Assembly: GCA_004123355.1 (NCBI GenBank)
Contig: SCHM01000001.1
Span: forward strand, 10,240,193 to 10,304,192
DNA: 64,000 nt
Direction of reading: 5' to 3'
DNA from: Amphirosellinia nigrospora
Taxonomy: Eukaryota > Ascomycota > Sordariomycetes > Xylariales > Xylariaceae
Shown piece after piece: positions 34,699 through 46,798 of the stretch (position 1 is its first letter; each line of letters begins with the position of its first letter). The notes under the pieces are model-generated. The model did no database searches. It was not told the DNA's origin and saw nothing but the letters and a program-made list of their open reading frames with translations. The position numbers and the translations under genes are program-made.

Positions 34699-37600
34699 TC
34701 ATCCGACTGTCGCCAGTAGGCCCATCTTCTCGACGACTGCTTCTGAAAGCTTCGCAAAAGTCAGCGTTGCGGCTAGGAGCTTTTGAAAAGGATAATCAAG
34801 GCCGAATTCTTTGAAAAGCCAAGTGCGGAACTCAGCGCCGATCATGCTATCAAGACCGTAGCTTGCAATGGATGCCTGGCCATCGAGCTCAATGCTATCG
34901 AGAGATATCATTAATATACTCGACAATCGCTTGGCGACGTGCTCCGAAATTGCCCTTGTCACGGCCTCCGGGCTCTCCAAGACAGCAGCCTTTAGAATTC
35001 GGGTGAACGTGTTTTCGCTGGTTTCGTTGTTGCTGTTGCCACCACCACCGCTGAGAAGGGTTTCCATGGCTGCCCGCGTGTGACGGAAACGAGAATCGCC
35101 ATGCCAAAATGCCTCCGCGGCCTCATCAACGGCAGACGCGGCCAACTCGCGGGGCTCCATTCCCATGATGACCTGCGACTCGTCTACGATCTTGCTTCCC
35201 ATAGTTTCGGGTTCCAAGTCAGATCGGGACGTAAGCATAGCTGTCTCGAAACCACGCAACATCTCGTGTTCGTCAATGCCGTACAGTCCCTTGCGGACTA
35301 GTGACGCTTCGATTGAGTCGTTGTCTGATACGACTCCAACGTCAAGTACCATCGGGAGTACGAGCGACGAAGCGGCAAGCCCTGCGGCGCGACGCTGTCG
35401 TGCAAGCGCGTCTAGGGCACTATTTGCGGCGCTGTAATTGGCCTGCCCGGTATTTCCTAATAGTGCAGAGATGGAGCTTGTCATGACAAAGAAGTCAGGG
35501 TCAATGCCTGCGCTCTCCAACGCCTTATGGAGGCTAAGTGCACCCTGTGCCTTGGGTTTGACACAATCCACGTATGATTGATATGTCATCTGCTCAAACA
35601 TGCCATCCTATAAGGTCTCAGCGTTAGCCACATCCGATAATCATTATGTCGAAGTTAAAGGGGGCGAATACAACTTACTTTAAGCACCATAGCTGCATGA
35701 ACCACACCACGTATCGGCCTCTGTGCTTGTAATGAAACCGCGATCTTAGCAACAGCTTCTTCGTCGGAAGCATCTGCGCGTAACACCTGGGTCGAGGCTC
35801 CTGCTAGCTCGATGTCGGCAACTAAACGAGCAGCCTCTGGCTTATCTATACCTGATCGTGATATAAATGCGAAATGCCTAGCGCCACATCCCATCATCCA
35901 TCTCGTCAAGCTGCGGCCGAGACCACCAAGACAGCCTACAAGGAGATAAGTGGCATCCGAATCGAGTCGTAACTGCTTGGACTCGGGGACAGTCTGGTTA
36001 TCACATATTAGCTATACTAATCAAAACAAGCATGTACGTAATAGGAGAAAACTTACCCATATTTGGCTGGTCTGTGGACGATACGTTACCACCATATCCG
36101 AGGTGACTTGATCAGTGCCTAGATTCTTCGCGACTTTGTCCCTGGCATCTTCGATATTAATCTGATGCGCATCGTTCGTTAATCCCACCTCAAGGAGGAG
36201 AGAATGTGCTTCGAGAAGATCTAATGTCTTGGCCATCAAACTTGACGTGGCGTTGGGAGATTCCCTTAGATACTTCATCGAAGACGGGACGAAGCTTGCA
36301 CCACGAGAAAATGGCACAGGGTCCAGTGCAATCTCAAGGGGCATCTCATCGAGTAGCAGGAAGCGACCAGATGGTGGAATATGCCTCCATACTTCCTGTG
36401 CCAAGTGTGTATTGAGGTCATGGGCAAGGACAGTAACAATGCGAGATGAAGACAAGTCCCGCTCATTGCGAATGAGGGTGTTTATAGCGCTGGTGTCTTG
36501 GGCGTGGAGAATGCAGCTGCTGTCTAGGCCGATGCGCGACGCATACAGCTCCTGGTCTTCCTCAGTGTGGGCAACGACGCTCAGTCTCCAACCCATGACG
36601 CTCGCCAGCTTCACTAGCATCTTGATGCTCTGCTCTGGGCCCGGTAGCGAAACAATAGTGTCACCTTTCTCGAGCTTCGCGCTAGTGAGGCAAAGGTTCA
36701 CGAGCGGGCACAATGAAGACATTGCTCGCACAATGTCCTCGTGGGAGACTTCTCGACTCCAATCACCGAGGATCGCATGTGCTGAGGTGGAGAACACTGT
36801 TTGTAACGTGTCGTGTGCCAATGTTATGGCCTTCTTTCCCGCAATATCCTGGCTGACTGACGAACCAGTTTGAACGACGCTACCTAGGACCAGTGTCCGA
36901 GAACCAGGAGAGTAAGACGGCCAGCTCGATGCTAAAACTTCAATCTCAACCTCGGCATCTTCTAAAGGAACTGGCTCTCCCCGTTCCTGGGACTTGAAGA
37001 CGAACTCGCCGTCATCAGTCTTGTTGACTAGCTTCAATGGGCCGTTGAGTGGCAATTTTTGTGGTTGGTTTCGGCTCAGAATCTGGTTCAAGTTGTCGTG
37101 TGGCTGAACTCGAGAGATGAACAGAATATCGCGGTGCAACCAAAACTCTGTGTCGCAGCCAGAGTCCTTAGTAGCTGTCGAACCTATCATACGGGTGATA
37201 GCTCGTGATATGTCTTTTGACTCTTCTGCTTCATCTACATCGAGCAATACGGCTCTAACGGCGGCTTGCTCGGAACGAAGGACGCGCAAAAGTCCCTCGG
37301 CCATGCCAGCTACGCCCAAATAGCTCGCTGGGTGGCCCTGTCTCGCGCCTCTGGTTAGCCATAGAACTGGCAACCCAGATGAGAGCAGCTGCTTCACGGC
37401 ATCAAACTCCTCTTTGCTTTCAAGTATCGAGGCGGACATGGCACCAGTTAGATCATCAACTACTATGTAACGATCCTGTTCTTGGTTAAACTCAGAGATG
37501 ACTTTCTCTTGAACGTCAAACTGGCATTGGAGTCGCGATAAAACGTCCCCCAAGCCTTGCAAGCTTCGATCCTGTGGTGCGGAGATGATTGTTATTTCCT

Positions 37601-40600
37601 CCTTGTGGTCGGGATGAGAAGCCGCATCGTGGTCGTTCGTGCTGACTATAGCCTTTCGGAGGAGAGTGTGCTCAGCCACCTGGATCGAGAATGATGCTGC
37701 GGATGAATCTAAAGACAGAGGCGACTGAGACGAATAACCCAGCCATCCAGCTTCGGCCACGAGGCGTAGAAGGGGTCTGGGGTCCGCTAGTGAGACATGC
37801 AAATCGGCGATCACCATGTCATAAACACCGATGGTACCCTCATCCCAATTATCAACATGAGGATCCAACGTGATCTTTTGAACCCGCGATTGTGCCGATT
37901 CGGACAGGACGACTTCCTCCTCTTCATCCGCCTCAGCGATGACGCCAACTGTGATGGTTGTTTCATCAGAGACAGCCCCTATTATGGCATCTACCAAGGA
38001 CTGTGTCACAGGGGTGGAGACAGGTGCGATAATGAGAGCGTTAGACATTCCTTGACGATGAGTGATGAGATCAACACATCGCGCAAGTTTCTCAACATCA
38101 TTATCAGTATCTGGCCATAATCGAAGCATGTCCTCATTGCGGAGGGTCTCGATATCGGGTTTCCAAGACATGATAGAGAAAGGCTCGGGACCGTTCGACC
38201 TACTGGCAATAGCATCAGGGATGGCGGGGAGTGCAGCCTCGTAGGCCGTGCAAGTCAAGTTCTTGATATCCAAAAGGAGTCGGCTGTCACTGGAGCTGAG
38301 CTGGACGTTGGTATTGAAGCGACGCGCCTCGAATCCATCGGTCCATGCAACAGCATGGCCTACATCAACCCCTCGCCAACTCTTGCTGGAAACAGCGATA
38401 CTTCTTCAATATGCGTTGGCACAACGCCGCATGACATCTCCTTATGCTTCCCCGCATTGATCGAGATAATGATGAGCTGCAGGCAGGCATCGATGCTAGA
38501 TGGGTGAACTAGGTAGCGTGATTCGCCCTGCATTTCCTCGGGGCAGCATTCCCGTACTGTAACATCGCCCGTAGCGTGGTGGAGAGTTCGAGCAGTGCGA
38601 GCATGACGCAGTTGCTGGAACGTCTTTCCATAGTAGAACCCTACTCTGTGGAAAGCATCATACCATCTCTTAGCCGATACACGCTGCGTAAGTGCTGACT
38701 CCTCGACGGGAACCCTGTCGCGAGACCCAGACTCCTCTGGCACGTTGATCGCTGATATTCGACCATTACAGTGGGTTGTCCACTCGCCATCCGCCCTGGA
38801 GACTCGACGGAGAAGGTGTACCAGTTAGATGATGGGTCTGTGGGCGACACTAAGTTAAGTATTGTTTCCACGCCATCGTCATCATCAGGTACTACTAGCG
38901 CTGTCTTTATGTCAACATCTCGCAACTTAACGCCTTCGAAGGCCTTCCCTGATATTTCGCAGATCTGCCGCAATGCCTCTATAGCCAATGATAGGTGGCC
39001 TGCTGCGGGAAATATTGCTGTGCCGCCGAGCTGGTTGTATCACAATTAGTCATACTTATATGAATAAAACAAAGCTTCAAGAGACGAGGAAGAAGCAGTG
39101 AGGTGCTGTAAGGGGGAAAACCTACATTATGGTCCTTAAGCCAGGGCACATCACGCTGTCTTAAGACATTGCTCCAACTGGCCGCCTTCTTGGAGAGTCC
39201 CGACACTCTGCTCCCAAGGAGATCATGGCGAGGGTATATACGTGCTCGCTGCTCGGCGCTGGCGCGAGACTCTGCCCAGTAACGTTTTTCGTAGTTCCAT
39301 TGATATGTCGGGAGATCAACCAGCAAATGCCGAGTCTTTTGTTTACGGCTGTCATTCTTTATGCCGCTGTCATTAGACACATTGACTTCTTCTAAATCAA
39401 CCGAATACCCGGCTACGAATAGCGAACCGGCAACTGCGAGTAGACGATCTGCGTCGTTCTCGTGACGCTTCAGTGACGGTATGTAGGCGATACGATCTCG
39501 CATAGAGTCATTGCTGAGACGAATCTGTTTGAAAGGTCCAGCCAGGGCTGAGTGCGGGCCGATTTCAACCAAATGAGTGATTGTCTCAAATGCTGAGTTT
39601 GTACCTAATTGTTGTACAGCCGTATTAAAGAGCACCTTGTTGCGAAGATTAGCGCTCCAATAGCCTGGCTCTAGCGACTCACAGGAAGGGTCAACAATTT
39701 CGCCCGTTACCGAAGAGATCATGGTTGACCGTGGACGACGCCATAATAAGTCGTCCTCAGAAACATTTCTCAGCACCGGGGCCAACATATCGTCGTAGGC
39801 CTTACCGACAGAAGCCATGTGAGTGAGTGGTACGCTCGACCGTGGAAGTTCGCGGGCAAAGATTTGCTCCGCATTAAGGGTATCTTTTATCCGTGAGATT
39901 GGGCCTTCTCGACGCTCAAAGTCACACTACTTGGCGAGTTCTCGCAGGCGATGCAAACATCTTCCGCCGCAAAAGGCGATAGATACTTCTCGACTTCCTG
40001 CGCTCCTATGCCAACAGCCAACATAGTACCTGATGGTGAGTATCCCGTCACAGCACGGCCACGGCAAAACGCAGCAAGGATAGCTTCAGGGGCACTGATA
40101 AGCCCAGCAGCATAGGCTGCTCCGATCTCACCGGACGAGTGGCCGATGCTCACCTCAGGGGTAATATTCCACTGAGCGAATAGATCAACTAGGGCAATTT
40201 GAATGGCCGTGCAAAGTGGCTGGGCGACATCAGCCTCGTTGATCCGCTTTGCGTTGCTCTCGTTGTTATTCAGAAGAAGTTCGGCTATCGTGAATGATGG
40301 CTTCGGGTGCACTTTGCTAAGAATTCGGTCCAAGTGATGTATTGTGTCCAAAATGACCGGAAATGCCTGAAGAGCGATCCTTCCCATACCAACCCATTGT
40401 GCCTATAGATTGATGAATTAGTAACAATACATAACTATGCTGTGGCAATACTTACTCCTTGGCCAGTGAAGAGAAAACCAACGGAAGCGGACTTTTTCGA
40501 AACAGATCCAGCATGCGAACTCGCGAGAGCAAAGGCTTCAGCTTCTAAACCTTCTCTTGCTACAACATAGGCTCGATGAGCGAACTTAGTTCGCCGTAGG

Positions 40601-42580
40601 TTGAGAGTATATGCGAGATCGGCAAGATGGTACTCATGAGCTACAGCGCCCACGGCACTTATGTTGCGTAATAAAGTCGTCTTGTCGTGTGCAGAAAAGC
40701 AGAGAAGATACGCGGCTTTAGAGGCCTCTGCTGTCTGAGCTTCTACCTTTTTCGTGGCGTGTTGATACCACGGATATAGAGAATCGATCGATTCAATGAT
40801 AACATGACCGTTGGTGCCGCCGTATCCGAAGGACGAAACACTGGCTCTCCGTACATCAAAATCACTTGGCCACGGTGCTGTGTTAGCGTGGACCTTTACG
40901 TTCCACTCCTTTTCTTTGACTATGTTATCGGGAAATGTCAGCATACTCCCATTCTACTCAGGCGAGCATCTTCAGAGACGCAACATTGGTTGGGGTTGCT
41001 CACTTTCTGGGTTTAAGTTTTCGAAGAATGCAACTCCCGGTATTGTTGATGACTCGGTCATCAGTGCCGCTTTCATAACGGCAAAGATGCCACTCGCTGC
41101 CTCGGAATGGCCGATATTGGGTTTCACTATTCACAGCGTCAACAACGAGGCACCCAGGTAATAGGCTCTAGGGAATGGTTACCTGCTCCAACAAGAAGAG
41201 GCTTATCCGTCGATCTTGTGTCGTTCAACGCTCGCGATATCGCGTGTACCTCAATCGGATCACCTACAGGTGTTCCTGTTCCGTGCAGCTCGGCGTAAGC
41301 AGTATCACTAGGGTCAAGATTGGCCTTTTCATATGCCATCCGCACAACGCTCTCTTGACCCTTCTTACTGGGATGAGTTATCCCCATTCCTTCGACCTTT
41401 CCATTGCTATTAAAACGATTCTTAGTAAAGCTACACTCTTGGGGTGTTCCACACGCGGCAAGGATTGCGGATCCAGTGATGCGGGCTCACTTACGTGTTA
41501 ACGGCTGTCGCGCGGACCACTCCGCGGATTGGGTCGCCATCTCGGATTGCGTCGGAAAGACGCTTGACGTATAAAGCTCCAGCACCCTCAGCTCGACCGT
41601 AACCGTCGGCCGAGGCATCGAATGTATGACATGTTGATGTAGGGGATAAGATGCCCAACTTTGCTGTGTTCATGTGTTGATCTACAGTCATAATAAGGTT
41701 TACGCCACCCACGATAGCAGCGTCGCAATCTCGGTTGCGTAAAGCGTGACACGCATTGTGCAGCGCGTATATCGAAGATGAACATGCCGTGTTAATTGTG
41801 AAACTACGTGACTTAGTCAGCATTCGCGGCCGTTTTTCGGCGGAGTGTACAAGGTCAGGAGATTGCTATGTCGTTGTCAATGTCTTACCTCGGGCCATTC
41901 AAGTTGAATACGTTCCCTATCCGATTGCTAATAATACCCGTGTCTACCCCTGTCGCGGCGTAGTTATGCCGGAAATCCGGGTCGCGTATTGATATTTGTT
42001 CTATTGCAGGGGACACCCCAGTTAGAATGTTTCCAGAAAAAAATTATAGATTAAAAATGGGGTGAGAAACTGACGATAATCTGCTGTGAACGACCCCACA
42101 AATACAGCCGTATTAGATCCGGCAATAGAGTCCAACGTAACACCTGCTGAAACTAAACATTCATATGATACTTCGAGCATCTTTCTCTGCTGGGGATCGA
42201 GCCATTGGGCCTCAATAGGTGTTATGTTGAAAAAAGTTGGGTCGAAATCCTCTGCCCGGCCGCCAAGAAGTACCCAGCCACGTTAAATGAGCCGGGCCGT
42301 GCGAGGTTTTCGTGGTAGTGACCGTCAATATTGAAACGGGACTCGGGAACTTTCGGTGTCTGTCCTGATCGTTTCTCGACTAGCATTTGCCAAAACGAAG
42401 AGTCGGAGTCGACGCCACCAGGAAGACGACAGGCTACGTGCCGGTTGTTAGTCCATCAATCATCAGAAACTCGCCTAGACGGAGTCCTTTGAGTGAGTAC
42501 GTACCCATTCCACAAATGGCCACAGGCTCGAGGCCTGAATCCTCAAGCCCATCGTCTTGCTGTACCAACCCTGGCGACAT
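34699..42580 (-). CDS. Highly reducing type I polyketide synthase (KS-AT-DH-[MT/ER remnant]-KR-ACP)
   Basis: Iterative fungal PKS of about 2,300 residues. The start at 42580 reads MSPGLVQQDDGLEDSG...VAICGMACRLPGG across an intron. KS (about 42500-41000) has active-site NTACSSS, ELHGTGTPVGDPIE and KPNIGHSEAASG. AT (about 40500-39300) has FTGQGAQWVGMG, split by an intron, and GHSSGEIGAAYAAG. DH (about 39250-38300) has WLKDHNLGGTAIFPAAGH, split by an intron, and SSIDACLQL. The segment 38250-36050 lies where methyltransferase and enoylreductase occur in relatives, but the SAM and NADPH glycine motifs are not seen. KR (about 35990-35300) has LLVGCLGGLGRSLTRWM and MTSSISALLGNTGQANYSAA. ACP (about 34950-34740) has YGLDSMIGAEFRTWL. 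At least seven GT-AG introns are consistent. Single-base breaks lie near 42263, 40990, 39905, 38795 and 38365. No thioesterase is present. Product unknown. Confidence 0.88.
34740..34950 (-). other. Acyl-carrier-protein domain of the PKS
   Basis: Contains the phosphopantetheine attachment motif YGLDSMIGAEF (Ser codon near 34849), followed by the LTFAKLSEAVVEKMG helix. It lies at the extreme C-terminus, as in most highly reducing PKSs. Confidence 0.85.
35300..35990 (-). other. Ketoreductase domain of the PKS
   Basis: Rossmann motif GCLGGLGRSLTRWM and catalytic Ser/Tyr/Asn context TSSISALLGNTGQANYSAANS are intact. An intron at about 35604-35672 joins VLK to DGMFEQM. Confidence 0.85.
36050..38250 (-). 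other. Methyltransferase/enoylreductase region of the PKS, apparently degenerate
   Basis: A long uninterrupted reading segment in the place of MT and ER. MSWKPDIETL and YDMVIADLHVSLADPRPLLRLV echo methyltransferase surroundings, but no GxGxG SAM motif precedes them. LEKGDTIVSLPGPEQSIKML sits where ER domains have a glycine-rich NADPH loop, and it lacks those glycines. Probably structural only; judged by eye, without alignment. Confidence 0.55.
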
Positions 42581-45500
42581 GTCGAAATTCAAATTCACTC
42601 TAGCAGGTGTTGCTCGAGAGTCTTCCTTCTCGGTTTGGGTCCGCGCTGTCGGGTGGGAGGTCGCTGCTAATAAACAAAATTCCCCTTAGATACCCTGCCC
42701 CTAGTCTATATCATCTACCGGCCACTTGGTCCCAAACATCTGACAAATTTCTCATGCCATTCGACAATCACGGTGAAGCGCCCCAGATCGGTATCCTCCA
42801 GGTCCACAATCTCACCTTGGTCCACATTAGGTTGCCGGTCCATGTTTCATCGGGGGTCCCGGACACTTCACTAGGCTCGGCGCCCCATTCTGCTGGGTTA
42901 TGTGCATGGAGGAATTGCTGTACCAGTTGATAGAGAGGTCAGATGCCTTACAGTAGTGCCAATAGTATTGCGTACTATGTTAGTGTAGGAAAGCAATAAC
43001 GCGTCAATAACCGTTCATTGTAGCTATTCGGAACACTGGATATGCCGAAGAACAAATCCCGAAGACAGATAGGATAGCATACACGCCCGCAAATGGTTTA
43101 CTACTATGTAGAGGCTCCCATATACGTAACTACTATCTATCAGGGGATATTCAATTCCACCAGCCCTCCCACTCCCTCACACTCTCTTCTGGCTTGCTCG
43201 CTCGCTCGCCCTATCTCTCGCCGTCTAGTCCATTCCTCCTACCTGACGGCGACGATTGCCGTAGAAGCCAACGGATAACCCCATCTCCGTCTGCAAGGGT
43301 ATTGACCATTACCCTGACTACCAGGGTATCTTGGTGTAGCGCACCTAACTAGGTATAAACCTAGCGCGACTCCGGCTAACAGGCACTGAGAAATCCATAA
43401 CCCACTTTCCAATCCTGTACTGTAGCTCTTAGTGTACATTCTTGTTTACGCCGTCGATTCTCGTGCAGTGCAGTAGTACAAGTACAAATAGAGTATCTAG
43501 TCAACTGAAAGATAAGACTCTCATGAAGGCGACTTGAGATGAGCGTATCGTTGAGGACCGTCTATGTCTCTGGTGGCCCATTACACACCAGTATCTTAAC
43601 TATTGCCTATTCCTATTCTATCAGTATCACCGAGAGCATGATAAAACTAGCAGCAGCGACAGTAGTGGGTGCTATGTTTCCTTTCGTTAGATGCCTACAC
43701 TAACTAACATTACCTACATTTGGAGTGGCATCAGGCTTATATACACTACCTAGGAAACAATAAATCCAAACGGAGTCCATCCATATGCACGGGCTTTTAC
43801 AAATACACGGAGGAAAGCAATACTGATGTGAGGAACCCCAGACTCGTCCAAACTTGGCACGATCCGCACACAAGCGGTCGATCTCTCGGACCATGCAGGT
43901 AGCCCCCGAATAGTATGGAACGTCTAGAAAACGGCCGGAGCTTCCTATCGCATCCAAGGGCAGTTCTCAATCGGGGTGGCCTAGCCAACTTAGCTCCGCC
44001 AGGATTGCTAGTCCGTGCATAGTGCATGTTCCGCTCGGGGAATCATCCTTCGTGCCTGGCTGCCATCCCCCATTAAGGTAATATGGGTCCCCTATCTTTC
44101 ACATGTCGGGGATGAATGGCGGTCTTGGGACTGGGGATCGCATGAACGTGCCCTGGCCTGGCCGGGGAGAACCCAGAGAAAGGGATGACAATCAGCAGAG
44201 TTCATGCAGGTGTAAATGAGCATGCGTCTGCCGAGCTGTCAACTGCGGATCACGTACGCACGCTCGGTACGATCGTCACCAGGAGCAAGAACTCTCCGCC
44301 GCCGATACGTTACATGTTGCTCGCCCTCCCTCCACGACACCTTGGTTCAAGCGGGGTGTCTGTCAGCTTCGACTATATGTATGTATGTTTATATGTATAT
44401 CGGTGTGCAGCTATTTGTATCTTGAAAATACAAGTCATTGTTAGCATTGGGCTTCCCCAGCCCGACATTCTGGTCGACTACTGCATGACACTTCTTCCTT
44501 ACCCCAGGACGGGCACCCACTCCGCTGCGAGTCATACTTGTACTTAGATTTGCTGACAGGCGAGCGTTCGCTCTTGGCTTGTGCGGTACGAGAATGAAAA
44601 TTTTGCTCCGAGGGCGAGGAACAGATACGCAATACGCTAGGAAGCGTTAAGCAGATCCCGGAATAGTGGGGAGCGATCCGGGGTCACATCGCGGGTAGGC
44701 TCAACAAGGTTCCGGCACTCCATCAGGATCACATGACATGGGTATGAATACCTGTCAACGTCTTAAGCGAAATGGCAAATCTTAGGGTCTTTGGTGTAGT
44801 GCGAAAGATCCCGGATAAAACAAGCTTAAGATCAACCCAATATAGGCTCCACTCATCCCAGTCGCTTCTGGTGGCAGGCCGGTACGTACAGTAGGTAGGG
44901 CGTCATCATCGCATCATACCCCGTAATAGGTTAATAGTAATTTAATAAAACTACCTGCTCTTGCTTCCGCAGACCCGACAATGACTAGACATATAAACAT
45001 ACCTTTAACTCGTTGGCAATGTGGCTAGTGTGTGGCTAGCGTGTGGCTCTCTCGCCTTTGGTCTACAGTACGTGCAGGAGGTGAATAGTAAGACCACAGC
45101 AGCTCATTAAAATTCACTCACATCTAGAGTAACTACAAGGGCAATCACCAAGCGCGATATATTTTGCCGTTTCGGCACTGTATTCCAGTCTTTTCTCCTT
45201 TACTTCCGCCTTGGTGTACTTTCTTCTCAAATGATACGTTGTAAGTTACAGAAACCTTCCATTACAACGTACAATTTGAGAGATCACAACACCCATATGA
45301 AATTCATGCTATTTTTGTATCATCTTTCCCAGTGAAGTCATTGTATAGATTTGTCTTTTCCTGAGTTACACTTTAGTCTGCCAATTTTAAAACCGAGCGC
45401 CTCCGGTGATAAAATGGTTACATTGCAATTAATCAGCGGAAGTGTTCAGACTCTGTTCAACGTCATAACTACACTAGAATCCCGTATCATTAAAAATCCT

Positions 45501-46212
45501 ATAACAAGGGTTTCAACAGAGATGCAGATTAAAGTAACATTGTAGGGTGTCAAGGGGGCCATGCAGGAGATGACCATCTCCCTCTTCAGCCGAGGCGGGA
45601 GATATGCAGATTATATGTCCGGGTACCCTTCATACAGCTGCCTTCCAAGATTAAGTATAGATACGGGCAAGCCGAAATTGGACGTAGAGCCTCACACTCG
45701 TAGAACTACATTATAAACAATTTACAGTTCAAGTTCACAATACGTGGCAATATGAGACAACATGACCAACCCAATGAATGTAGAGTTATATCTATACAAC
45801 ACCGCTTCTGAGTTCCGGGGTAAGTACTTCGGCATATCGGGCTCCGACTTGGGCTAGTTGTCGAACCAGTTTCAAACCCCCAAACCCCACTCCGTCGCAG
45901 CCCGACCCCACGACCGAACCATATACTATTTATTTATTTACACACACGTGTAACGTCGAAGGTATCTGCAATTAAACCAATTTGTGTGGCAAGCAAAAGT
46001 ATGTAGAAAAATAAAGTTTGAATAATATGACAAGCTGATAATTCCATGTCTACGTCTTTAAACAGCGACCTCACATGACCACTCGCAAATAACATTTTAT
46101 CGCACTTGCTGTTAATAGTACTGGTATTCATTGATTAATCGAGAGACAAAAGGGAGACGCCTTCAGCCGGGGTAGTTAGGTTGTAGCTATCGGCAGCTTT
46201 CAGTCGACCGGA
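42581..46212. other. Gene-free region of about 3.6 kb upstream of the PKS
   Basis: No coding signal recognised in either strand. It includes a CT-rich stretch (43160-43230), short TATG/TATATG repeats (44375-44400) and a small three-copy GTGTGGCTAG repeat (about 45022-45050). It should contain the PKS promoter near 42581-43000. Confidence 0.5.
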
Positions 46213-46798
46213 TTATTCCTCTACGCCGCGAAGCTTAAGCTCCCAAAGCTCGGCGACTTGTCTTGTCCCCAATGATCGTTCTCTTCAGCTGTTGAAATCA
46301 GTTGAAACCCTGCCCGTTTATACAGCCTCCGTGCCCCTTCGAGTGCGGTGAACGTCCAAAGCGCAATCTTCCCATAGCCCCTCTCACGCGCGAAGAGTAT
46401 GCACTCATCGATTAACTTCGAGCCCAGTCCCATGCCTCTAGCTGCAGCGCTCACCGACAATAGCCGCAGGTGAGCCGTGTTCGACTCGGATCTGTGCTTG
46501 AACAGAGCGATTGAGCCTAGGAACTGGGAGGTCTCGACGAACTCAGCGATAAACACGCGTTCAAGGTCAGGATCATAATTGTCGAGAAAATCTGCAGCTA
46601 CGCGTGCAGTAGATGATTCAAAGCTTGTTCCCCAGCCGAATTCCTCTGCGTACTATCGTTTATCGTTAGCCTACCGTGATCAATTCGAAGACATATTCTT
46701 ACCTGGGAGCCGTGCTGGCTGATTATCATGCCCATATCACCGGGGCGGTGCGTTCGAATCCTGTACGCTGGCGAGGAGCCCCTATCACCAGACGCCAT
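46213..46798 (-). CDS. GNAT-family N-acetyltransferase
   Basis: An acetyl-CoA-dependent acyltransferase. The start at 46798 reads MASGDRGSSPAYRIRTHRPG. A GTAAGA...CGATAG intron (about 46656-46704) joins ISQHGSQ to YAEEFGWGTSFESS. GNAT signatures follow: VFIAEFVETSQFLGSIALFK, the acetyl-CoA loop SAAARGMGLGSKLIDECI and FTALEGARRLYKRAGFQL. The C-terminus is frame-broken near 46257: reading on in the next frame gives QVAELWELKLRGVEE, which fits this acetyltransferase group, and ends at 46213. It resembles the acetyltransferase half of bacterial MarR-GNAT proteins, without the MarR part. Substrate unknown; no operon-like link to neighbours. Confidence 0.82.

Noticed and set aside
36229-36873. 214-codon plus-strand ORF inside the PKS
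   Set aside because: Antisense shadow of the long PKS reading frame; no independent support.
46745-46765. GTTCGAATCC-like tRNA T-arm
   Set aside because: It lies inside the first exon of the GNAT gene (minus strand) and has no stem partner.
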